A DNA stretch of 64,000 bases from JAJVID01 sp050247435 (GTDB lineage: Bacteria > Acidobacteriota > Blastocatellia > RBC074): positions 1-64,000 of the forward strand of contig JBFWUF010000042.1 in NCBI GenBank assembly GCA_050247435.1, read 5' to 3'. Below the pieces are notes generated by a model. That model worked only from the letters and a program-made list of their open reading frames with translations, was not told where the DNA came from and did no database searches. Position 1 is the first letter of the stretch. Each line of letters opens with the position of its first letter. Shown one piece after another: positions 16,537 through 23,967 of this stretch. Position numbers and translations under genes: made by a program.

Positions 16537-18004
16537 AAACCCAATTCGTCACCAATTGCCCGAAACGCGCTGGCCGACGGCGCGGGAGGCAGCCGCGTCG
16601 CTACTGTTCTCTCCGATTCGCGTCGGGCATTTAACGCTTGAAAGCCGGACGTGGGTTCCGGCGATGGTTCCGTGGCGCGCGACCGAAGAAGGTTTCGTGA
16701 CGCAAAACATCCTTGACTGGTACGGGCGTTTCGCCGAGGGGCGTCCCGGCGCAATCGTAGTCGAGGCCACAGGCGTGCGCGACATTCCAAGCGGCCCGCT
16801 GCTGCGCATCGGGCACGACCGTTTCATCCCGGGTCTGCGCGAACTGGTTAAGACCGTGCGAAAGGCGAGTGGTGGGCATACAAAGCTGTTTATTCAGATC
16901 ATTGATTTTCTGGCGGTGAGGCGGCGGCCTGAGAAGGATAAATACTTCGCGCGGTTTTTAAAGATCGAAGAGATGCATCGGCGAAACCTGATCGAAGCCA
17001 CGAATGATGGGCGATGGCTGACGGCTGATGAAGCCGAGATTCGCGCTTTTCTCGCGGCTGCGCCTGACGAAGTTCACGATCAAATCCTAGATGATCGCGA
17101 ACTGGAGGCGCTGCGGTTCGGTTATCGCGAGCGCGTGACCGACACGCATCTGCTCCACATCGCCGAACTACCAAAAGTCTTGCCGGAGATTTTCGCTTCG
17201 GCGGCGTGGCGCGCGCGTGAGGCCGGGTTCGACGGCGTCGAGCTGCATTACGCGCACGCTTACACGATGGCCTCGTTTCTGAGCGCGACCAACACGCGCA
17301 ATGACGGTTACGGCGGGCCGCGCGAGAACCGCGTGCGGTTGCCGATTGAAGTTTTTCAAGCAGTACGCGAACGAGTCGGCGCCGATTACACCGTCGGCGC
17401 GCGGTTCCTCGGCGACGAGGCGATTACAGGCGGCAATCGGATCGAAGACGCGGTCTGGTTCGGCGTCGAGTTCGCCCGCGCCGGATTCGATTTCCTCTCG
17501 ATCTCGAAAGGCGGAAAGTTCGACGACGCGAAGCAGCCGAAAGTCGGCCACGCGGTTTATCCCTACACCGGCCGCAGCGGGTTTGAATGCATGCCGCCCG
17601 CTACTTCGGACGAACGCGGCCCGTTCGGCCGCAACATTCCTCTGGCAGCCGCAATCAAACACGCGGTCAACGAAGCCGGCTATGCGGCGCCGGTCGTGAC
17701 TTCGGGCGGCATCGGAACTTTTGAACTGGCTGAAGCGGCGTTGCGTCGCGGTGAAGCCGACATTATCGCGATGGCGCGCGCATCGCTGGCCGACCCCGAC
17801 TGGTTTTTGAAGGTCAAACTCGGCCAGGGCGATGAAGTGCGGCGATGCAATTTTACGAACTACTGCGAAGGTTTGGATCAGATGCACAAACAGGTGACCT
17901 GCAAATTGTGGGATCGTGTGAACCCGGATGAACCCGGCGCCGCGAAGAGCGATGACGGCAAACGGCGTCTGGTCGCGCCGCGATGGGAGAAAGCGAATCA
18001 ATGA
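16523..18004 (+). CDS. Old-Yellow-Enzyme-family NADH:flavin oxidoreductase
   Basis: 493 residues from the ATG at 16523, inside the end of the monooxygenase gene. The TIM-barrel OYE blocks are FSPIRVGHLTLESRTWVPAM, the active-site region GVELHYAHAYTMASFLSATN, NDGYGGPRENRVRLP, and the FMN phosphate region TSGGIGTFELAEAALRRG then ADIIAMARASLADPDW. Cysteines in the tail (CNFTNYCEG, later TCK) suggest a possible Fe-S site as in larger OYE relatives. With the upstream FAD protein it could carry out the hydroxylation and ring reduction done by the fused 2-aminobenzoyl-CoA monooxygenase/reductase. The exact substrate is inference. Confidence 0.82.
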   Translation: MWHPENPIRHQLPETRWPTAREAAASLLFSPIRVGHLTLESRTWVPAMVPWRATEEGFVTQNILDWYGRFAEGRPGAIVVEATGVRDIPSGPLLRIGHDRFIPGLRELVKTVRKASGGHTKLFIQIIDFLAVRRRPEKDKYFARFLKIEEMHRRNLIEATNDGRWLTADEAEIRAFLAAAPDEVHDQILDDRELEALRFGYRERVTDTHLLHIAELPKVLPEIFASAAWRAREAGFDGVELHYAHAYTMASFLSATNTRNDGYGGPRENRVRLPIEVFQAVRERVGADYTVGARFLGDEAITGGNRIEDAVWFGVEFARAGFDFLSISKGGKFDDAKQPKVGHAVYPYTGRSGFECMPPATSDERGPFGRNIPLAAAIKHAVNEAGYAAPVVTSGGIGTFELAEAALRRGEADIIAMARASLADPDWFLKVKLGQGDEVRRCNFTNYCEGLDQMHKQVTCKLWDRVNPDEPGAAKSDDGKRRLVAPRWEKANQ

Positions 18005-18780
18005 GCGCTCTGAATGGAAAGATCGCGCTGGTCACCGGCGCCGGGCGCGGCATTGGGGCCGCGTGCGCTATCGCGTTGGCCAAAGCCGGAGCCGATGTGG
18101 CCGTATGTTCACGCTCGGCGGGCGAGATCAATGTTGTCGCCGAAAAAATTCGCGCTTCCGGGCGAAGGTCGCTGCCGGTTGTTTGCGATGTGACCGACGC
18201 AACGCAGGTTCGATTGATGGCGGATCAAGCAAACGATCAATTCGGAACCGTGGAGATTCTGGTCAACAACGCCGGGCTTGGACGCAGTCATCGCTTTGTT
18301 GATCATCCAGACGAACTCTGGCATCAGATGCTGGCCGTCAATTTGACCAGTGTTTATCAAGTCACCAAAGCATTCGCGCCGAAAATGATCGAGACGCGCC
18401 GGGGCCGGATCATCAACATCGCCTCGATGATGTCGAAGATCGGCGGTAAATACGTCGCGGCCTACACTGCCGCGAAGCATGGCGTGCTGGGGCTGACGCG
18501 AGCGTTGGCTGTCGAACTGGTTGGCTATAACATCACGGTCAACGCCGTCTGTCCCGGTTACGTCAACACGCCGATGACCGATGACAACGTGGCCGCCATT
18601 GTCGCGCGAACCGGGATGCCCGAAGCCGAAGCGCGAAAGGCGCTGGAAAAGCTCAGTCCGCAGAATCGAATGATCGAGCCTGAAGAGGTCGCCGCGATGG
18701 TCGTGACGCTGGCTGGTGATTTGGCGCAGGGCGTCAATGGGCAGGCAATCAATATTGACGGTGGTTCGGTGATGTTTTGA
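18001..18780 (+). CDS. Short-chain dehydrogenase/reductase (3-hydroxyacyl-CoA dehydrogenase-like)
   Basis: 259 residues from the ATG at 18001, which overlaps the previous stop (ATGA). Classical SDR motifs are present: TGAGRGIG for NAD(P) binding, NNAG at about 85-88, a catalytic Ser in NIASMMS, and YTAAK (catalytic Tyr and Lys). The C-terminus INIDGGSVMF is typical of FabG-like enzymes. In this operon it most likely oxidises a hydroxyacyl-CoA formed after ring cleavage. Confidence 0.88.
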   Translation: MSALNGKIALVTGAGRGIGAACAIALAKAGADVAVCSRSAGEINVVAEKIRASGRRSLPVVCDVTDATQVRLMADQANDQFGTVEILVNNAGLGRSHRFVDHPDELWHQMLAVNLTSVYQVTKAFAPKMIETRRGRIINIASMMSKIGGKYVAAYTAAKHGVLGLTRALAVELVGYNITVNAVCPGYVNTPMTDDNVAAIVARTGMPEAEARKALEKLSPQNRMIEPEEVAAMVVTLAGDLAQGVNGQAINIDGGSVMF

Positions 18781-18782
18781 AC

Positions 18783-18931
18783 CTGGGAGCGCACGCATCC
18801 TTGCGTGCTTTGATTACGGTGTCTGGTGTTTACTCAGAACCGAGCACGCAAGGATGCGTGCGCTCCCAGGCCGAGCACGCAAGGATGCGTGCGCTCCCAG
18901 GCCGAGCACGCAGGGATGCGTGCGCTCCCAG
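18783..18931. repeat. 'CCTGGGAGCGCACGCATCC' repeat cluster (one forward, three inverted copies)
   Basis: One forward copy starts at 18783, followed by three tandem inverted copies (GCACGCAAGGATGCGTGCGC plus CTCCCAGG) up to 18931. It interrupts the catabolic operon between the dehydrogenase and hydratase genes. The ribosome site of the next gene comes directly after the last copy. Confidence 0.88.
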
Positions 18932-18940
18932 GTAAAGGTT

Positions 18941-19732
18941 ATGACCTACGAATTTTTGTACGAAGTCGAAGACGGTGTCGCGACGATCACGCTTAATCGC
19001 CCGGACACACTCAATGCGCTGACCTTTGAAATCTACGCGCAATTGCGCGATCTGATGGCCGAACTCAGGCGCGACGATCAGGTCAAGGCCGTGATCATCA
19101 CTGGCGCGGGAAAGGCTTTCTGCGCTGGCGGCGACGTTCACAAAATCATTGGCGAGTTATTTGAACACGACATGCGCGCGCATCTGGAGTTTGCGCGGAT
19201 GACCGGCGCTTTGATTCAGAATATGCGATTGCTCGACAAACCGATCATCGCGGCTGTGAATGGAATGGCGGCGGGCGCGGGCGCGGTGATCGCGCTGGCT
19301 TCGGATTTGCGCATAGCGTCTGATCAAGCGAAGTTCGCTTTCCTGTTCACCAAAGTTGGATTGACTGGGGCCGATATGGGCGCGGCTTACCTGCTGCCGC
19401 GCGTTGTGGGACAGGGGCGCGCGACCGAGTTGTTGATGTTCGGGGACACCATTGATGCGGCGACGGCTGAGCGCTACGGCCTGGTGAACAAGATTGTCCC
19501 GCATGAGCAGTTGATGGTCGTCGCGCGAGAATGGGCTGATCGTTTGAAGCAAGGCCCGGCGTTCGCGCTGGCGATGACCAAGACCATGATCAACAACGAA
19601 TGGAGCATGGATTTGGCTTCGGCGATTGAGGCCGAGGCGCAGGCGCAGGCGCTGTTGCTGATGGGCGAGGATCACCGCCGATTTTTCGAGGCGTTCAAAA
19701 ACAAACAGAAACCGGAGTTCACAGGGCGATGA
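18941..19732 (+). CDS. Enoyl-CoA hydratase/isomerase family protein
   Basis: 263 residues from the ATG at 18941. The earlier frame start lies in the repeat and would add a non-native leader. Crotonase features are TITLNRPDTLNALT, the oxyanion region GAGKAFCAGGDVHKI, AAVNGMAAGAGAVIALASDL and the substrate loop FTKVGLTGADMGAAYLLPR. It hydrates or isomerises an enoyl-CoA in the aryl-CoA degradation route suggested by its neighbours. The stop overlaps the RidA start (ATGA), so the two are coupled. Confidence 0.88.
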   Translation: MTYEFLYEVEDGVATITLNRPDTLNALTFEIYAQLRDLMAELRRDDQVKAVIITGAGKAFCAGGDVHKIIGELFEHDMRAHLEFARMTGALIQNMRLLDKPIIAAVNGMAAGAGAVIALASDLRIASDQAKFAFLFTKVGLTGADMGAAYLLPRVVGQGRATELLMFGDTIDAATAERYGLVNKIVPHEQLMVVAREWADRLKQGPAFALAMTKTMINNEWSMDLASAIEAEAQAQALLLMGEDHRRFFEAFKNKQKPEFTGR

Positions 19733-20217
19733 GCGAGCAAAAAACTGAAGGCGCCGGAGAGTGGGAAGGCTGGGCAGTGGAGGAAAATCTTCCGCGATCC
19801 GCAAACGCCGCAAATCAAATTATCAATCCACCAGAGTTGGCAAAGCCGCGCGGCTTCAGTCACGGTATCATCGTCGAAGGCGGGCGGTTGCTGATGCTGG
19901 CCGGGCAGGACGCGAGCGACGCCGAGGGACGGATCATTGCGCCCGGTAATCTGGCAGCGCAGTACGAGCAGGTAGTCAGGAATCTCAAAGCCGTTGTTGA
20001 AGCGGCTGGCGGCGAGTTGCAAGACATCGTCAAGCTCAACATCTTCGTTACCGATTGCGCGGCTTATCGTGCGCAGTTGAAGCCGCTGGGCGAAATCCAT
20101 CGAAGTTACTTTGGCCGTCACTATCCGGCGATGGCTTTGTTCGAGGTCAAAGGATTGTTCAATCCTGATGCGATGATCGAGATGGAGGGAGTCGCGCATC
20201 TGATCGAGCGCCAATGA
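19729..20217 (+). CDS. RidA/YjgF-family enamine-imine deaminase
   Basis: 162 residues. After a roughly 30-residue N-terminal extension comes the compact RidA domain: GFSHGIIVEGGRLLMLAGQ, AQYEQVVRNLKAVVEAAGG, DIVKLNIFVTD, and the C-terminal NPDAMIEMEGVAHL. RidA proteins hydrolyse reactive enamines and imines to ketone plus ammonia. That fits a 2-aminobenzoyl-CoA pathway, where ring reduction gives an enamine. The usual substrate-carboxylate Arg is not obvious, so specificity may differ. It is coupled by a 4-base overlap to the hydratase gene. Confidence 0.87.
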   Translation: MSEQKTEGAGEWEGWAVEENLPRSANAANQIINPPELAKPRGFSHGIIVEGGRLLMLAGQDASDAEGRIIAPGNLAAQYEQVVRNLKAVVEAAGGELQDIVKLNIFVTDCAAYRAQLKPLGEIHRSYFGRHYPAMALFEVKGLFNPDAMIEMEGVAHLIERQ

Positions 20218-20226
20218 GGAAGCCGC

Positions 20227-21762
20227 ATGGTCACATTCCCTGAGCGTTTCAACATGGCCGAGTATTTCCTCGACCACAACCTGGCCGCTGGGCGTGGCGG
20301 TAAAGTCTGCCTGCGTTTCGGCGACGAGCGGTGGACTTACTCCGAAGTCGTGAAGCAATCGAACCTCTCCGGGCGCCTGTTGCGCGAATTGGGCGCGGGT
20401 ATCGAAGACCGCGTGCTTTTCGCCTTGCCCGATTGCCCGCAATTCGTCGCTTGCTGGTTCGGCGCGGCCAAGATCGGCGCGGTGATTGCGATGGTCAATC
20501 CGCTGCTGCCCGCCGACGATTACGCCTACTACCTCGATTACACTCGCGCGAAAGTTTTCGTCGTTCACGAGTCGCTGGTTGAAAGCTTGAGGCCGATACT
20601 GAAACAGGCGCAGTATTTGAAGAACGTCCTGGTCGTTGGCGATGACGCGCGCGGGTTCCGGCATTACGACACGCTCGCGCCGCAGATGCCGGATGATCTC
20701 GATCCCGCTGACACCCGTCGCGACGACCCGGCGATCTGGCTTTTCACCTCCGGCTCGACCGGCAAGCCGAAAGCCGCTGTTCACCTGCAACACGATTTGC
20801 CCTACAACACCGAATGTTACGCGAAACAGATTCTGCAAATGCGCGAAGACGACTTGACGGTCGCGGTTCCGAAATTGTTTTTTGGATACGCCACCGGCAC
20901 GAACCTGCTTTTTCCGTTCGCGGTCGGCGCCGAAGCGGCTTTGTTCGCTGAGCGGTCAACGCCTGAAAAGTTGTTCGAGGTGATCGAACGTTACCGCCCG
21001 ACTGTGCTGACCAACGTGCCGACGATGATCAACGCGATGCTCAACGCTCCGGGCGCCGCTGAGCGCGATCTGAGCAGCCTGCGCGTCTGCGTCTCGGCGG
21101 GCGAAGCGTTGCCGCCGGAACTTTATCGCCGATGGAAAGAGACGTTCGGCGTCGAGATTCTGGACGGCGTGGGTTCAGCGGAGATGTTTCACATCTACAT
21201 TTCGAATCGCTTCGGCGACGTGCGCGAAGGATGCCTGGGCAAAGTCGTGCCGGGTTACGAAGCCGAGATCATCGGCCCTGGTGGGCAACCGATGCCCTAC
21301 GGTCAAATGGGCACGTTGCGAATCAAAGGCGATTCAGCGGCGCTGTGTTATTGGCAGGCGCACGAAAAATCGAAAGAAACATTCGCTGGCGATTACTGCA
21401 CGACTGGTGACCAGTTCACGCGCGACGCCGAAGGCTATTTCTGGTACGGCGGGCGCACCGACGAGATGTTGAAAGTCAGCGGCGTCTTCGTCTCGCCGAC
21501 CGAAGTCGAAAACTGCCTGCTCGAACACGAGGCCGTTTGTGAGTGCGCAGTCGTCGGTTTTCAGGATGAAGACGGTTTGATCAAGACCAAAGCTTTTGTC
21601 GTGCTGAACGATGGTTGCGAGCAGGGAGACGATCTGGCGCGGCGTCTGCAAGAGTTCGTCAAATCGCGTTTGGCCATGCATAAATATCCGCGCCGCGTCG
21701 TCTTCGTCGAAAGTCTGCCGAAGAATGATCGCGGCAAGATTGATCGAAAGAGCTTGAAATGA
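20227..21762 (+). CDS. Benzoate/2-aminobenzoate-CoA ligase family protein
   Basis: 511 residues. It is an adenylate-forming acyl-CoA synthetase: P-loop WLFTSGSTGKPKAAVH, VSAGEALPPELYRRW, GVGSAEMFHIYISN, YWYGGRTDEMLKVSG-type hinge (WYGGRTDEMLKVSGVFVSP), and the catalytic Lys in PKNDRGKIDRKSLK. The overall wording is that of the benzoate-CoA ligase family. It would activate the aromatic acid to its CoA ester for the monooxygenase/reductase pair upstream. GAGGAA precedes the ATG. The stop overlaps the next gene. Confidence 0.88.
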   Translation: MVTFPERFNMAEYFLDHNLAAGRGGKVCLRFGDERWTYSEVVKQSNLSGRLLRELGAGIEDRVLFALPDCPQFVACWFGAAKIGAVIAMVNPLLPADDYAYYLDYTRAKVFVVHESLVESLRPILKQAQYLKNVLVVGDDARGFRHYDTLAPQMPDDLDPADTRRDDPAIWLFTSGSTGKPKAAVHLQHDLPYNTECYAKQILQMREDDLTVAVPKLFFGYATGTNLLFPFAVGAEAALFAERSTPEKLFEVIERYRPTVLTNVPTMINAMLNAPGAAERDLSSLRVCVSAGEALPPELYRRWKETFGVEILDGVGSAEMFHIYISNRFGDVREGCLGKVVPGYEAEIIGPGGQPMPYGQMGTLRIKGDSAALCYWQAHEKSKETFAGDYCTTGDQFTRDAEGYFWYGGRTDEMLKVSGVFVSPTEVENCLLEHEAVCECAVVGFQDEDGLIKTKAFVVLNDGCEQGDDLARRLQEFVKSRLAMHKYPRRVVFVESLPKNDRGKIDRKSLK

Positions 21763-23102
21763 AAATCTTCGGAATCCTGGTCAAAATTGATCCATCGTTT
21801 CTGTTCATCTGCGCGTTGCTGGCTTACGGGCGGCTCTCGGAGCCGGTATTTCTGGTCGAATGGCTGGCGGTCGTCTTCGTCTCGATCATCATCCACGAAC
21901 TCGGTCACGCGCTGACAGTCCGCGCGTTCGGCCTCTCGCCGCAGATTCTGCTTTACTCGATGGGCGGATTGACTTCGTGGAGCGAAGAGAAAGCGCTCCC
22001 GCCGCCGAAGCGCATCGCGATCAGTCTGGCCGGGCCGTTCGCCGGATTCCTGTTTGGCGGATTGGTTTTAGCGGCGGGCCACGCTCTTCCGGGCCTGTTC
22101 GACGCTGAGTTCGGGCGCCAGGTTTATATTGATCTGCTGTGGGTCAATTTTGGCTGGGGAGTTTTCAATCTGCTGCCGGCGCTGCCGCTCGACGGCGGCA
22201 ATGTTGTTTACAGCATCGAGCAGTGGATGACAGGCAAGGCCAGTGGAGTCATTACCCGCGTCGTTTCGCTGGTCGTGGCCGGAGGCGCGGCTTTGTTGGC
22301 GTTTTTGGCCGGATGGATGTGGATAGCGTTTATCATGGTTTTGTTTGTCTGGAACAACGGCAGCGCGCTCTTTCAACTCATTCAATTCGGGCGCGACAAT
22401 CGTGTGGGGCCACTGCTCGATCAGGCGCGGGAGGCGGTGAAGAACGATGATGGCGCGACGGCGGTTCGACTGGCTCAAGAGGCGTTGAGTTCCGCGCATT
22501 CCGCCGAAGTGAAGCTGGAAGCGCAGCGGATTCTCGTGCAAGGGCTGATCCTCGCGGGCGACATTGATCGCGGGCGATCAGAGGCGGATCGTTTGCGATC
22601 TGTACACGGCCACGCGGCGTTGTTGCAGGCCCTGGCCGGTCTTGAACGGGATCAATTGCCGCGCGCGATTCCCGTGATCGAGCACGCTTACAAATCGTCG
22701 CTCTCGCCCGATCTCAATTTCGTGTTCGCCAACGCGCTGATCACCGCCGGTCGTTTGCGGGAAGCGGCGCCGTTGATCGCCGAACAGCGACAGCCTGAAT
22801 ACGCGGCGGGGCTGTACACAATGTTGCAGCGGGCGGCTTTTGACTCAGGCGAATACGAACTATCGTCGGATGCGGGGCGGAGGGCGTTCGATCTGACGAA
22901 GGAACCAGGCGCCGCTTACAACATCGCCTGCGCCGAAGCTCGCGCGGGCCGCGACGATGAGGCTCTGGCGTGGGTCGAACGCGCTGTCGAGGTGGGCTTC
23001 CGTGACGCTGACGCGCTGGCTTCGGATCCTGATCTCGCGGCTCTGCGGTCACGTCCAGAGTTTGAGTTGATTTGCGGCAAGTTGCGTGAGACCGTCGTTT
23101 AA
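21759..23102 (+). CDS. Site-2-protease-type (M50) membrane metalloprotease with TPR-like tail
   Basis: 447 residues. The zinc site HELGH (His46, His50, Glu47) lies in the second hydrophobic segment, and the third ligand is in LPLDGGN (Asp145). This is the layout of rhomboid-independent intramembrane proteases of the M50 family. After about residue 205 the protein is soluble and helical with TPR-like repeats (VRLAQEALSSAHSAEVKLEA, AAYNIACAEARAGRDDEALA). It overlaps the ligase stop by 4 bases, but a role in aromatic catabolism is unlikely; it may just be co-transcribed. Confidence 0.85.
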   Translation: MKIFGILVKIDPSFLFICALLAYGRLSEPVFLVEWLAVVFVSIIIHELGHALTVRAFGLSPQILLYSMGGLTSWSEEKALPPPKRIAISLAGPFAGFLFGGLVLAAGHALPGLFDAEFGRQVYIDLLWVNFGWGVFNLLPALPLDGGNVVYSIEQWMTGKASGVITRVVSLVVAGGAALLAFLAGWMWIAFIMVLFVWNNGSALFQLIQFGRDNRVGPLLDQAREAVKNDDGATAVRLAQEALSSAHSAEVKLEAQRILVQGLILAGDIDRGRSEADRLRSVHGHAALLQALAGLERDQLPRAIPVIEHAYKSSLSPDLNFVFANALITAGRLREAAPLIAEQRQPEYAAGLYTMLQRAAFDSGEYELSSDAGRRAFDLTKEPGAAYNIACAEARAGRDDEALAWVERAVEVGFRDADALASDPDLAALRSRPEFELICGKLRETVV

Positions 23103-23113
23103 AACGTGTTGTT

Positions 23114-23908
23114 ATGCTCGACCATTTCTTCGCTCATCGGACGTGGACTGAGTTGCGCGACTTGTTGAGTCAGCCTTGCGCTCTGATTCTTCCGGTCGGC
23201 TCGACCGAAGCGCACGGGCCGCACCTGCCGCTGAGCGCGGATGTAATCATTGCCGAAGAGATGGCCTCGCGCGCAGCGCGGATGCTGCAAGCGAGAACGG
23301 AGACGGCGCTAGTTCTGCCCGCGCTGGCTTACGGGGTTACCGATTTCAGCGAAGGTTTTGTTGGAAGCGTTTCGATCCGCGCTGAAACCGCTATAGCTCT
23401 CATTCAAGACATCCTGCTCTCACTCATCAAACAGGGCTTCAGACGAATCGCCATCGCCAATGCTCACCTGGAACCGGCGCACATCGCCACGCTGCGGGCG
23501 GCTTGCGAGACGATCAAAGCCGAAGTCGGAGTCGAAATAGCTTTCCCGGATGTTACACGTCGCAGATGGGCGCAAATGTTGACCGATGAATTTCAAAGCG
23601 GCGCCTGCCACGCGGGGCAATACGAAAGCTCGCTCGTGTTGAACGCGCGGCCAGAGTTGGTGCGTGAAGAGATACGATTGGCCCTCGAACCAAAACTGAT
23701 CAGCCTATCTCAAGCCATCCGCGCGGGCGCGCGAAACTTCGTTGAAATCGGAGGCGATCAAGCCTATTTCGGAAATCCGGCGGCGGCGACGGCTGAAGAG
23801 GGCGACCGCACCTTCGATATTCTTGCTGGAATGATCGTCACCTCGCTCGACGAAATCCAGGTAGTGGATCAATCAGGAGAGATTACGGAACAGACGGAAA
23901 GTCTCTGA
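23114..23908 (+). CDS. Creatininase-family amidohydrolase
   Basis: 264 residues. The metal-binding start ILPVGSTEAHGPHLPLSADV and the later GACHAGQYESSLVL match the creatininase fold, whose members hydrolyse cyclic amides or serve in cofactor maturation. The last residues (SGEITEQTESL) are encoded by the left arm of the inverted repeat at 23877, so the native C-terminus has been replaced or extended. It starts 11 bases after the M50 gene. The substrate is unknown. Confidence 0.85.
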   Translation: MLDHFFAHRTWTELRDLLSQPCALILPVGSTEAHGPHLPLSADVIIAEEMASRAARMLQARTETALVLPALAYGVTDFSEGFVGSVSIRAETAIALIQDILLSLIKQGFRRIAIANAHLEPAHIATLRAACETIKAEVGVEIAFPDVTRRRWAQMLTDEFQSGACHAGQYESSLVLNARPELVREEIRLALEPKLISLSQAIRAGARNFVEIGGDQAYFGNPAAATAEEGDRTFDILAGMIVTSLDEIQVVDQSGEITEQTESL

Positions 23909-23960
23909 GAGGAGTTCTTGTCCGTCTGTTCCGTTTTTTCCGTCTGTTCCGTAATCTCTC
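23877..23960. terminator. Bidirectional terminator: 24-bp perfect inverted repeat between convergent genes
   Basis: GAGAGATTACGGAACAGACG and four more bases (23877-23900) are the exact reverse complement of 23937-23960. An internal T-run follows CCG at 23934. It separates the plus-strand creatininase gene from the minus-strand E1 gene and shares its motif with 10731-10828. Confidence 0.8.
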
Positions 23961-23967
23961 TTCTTGC

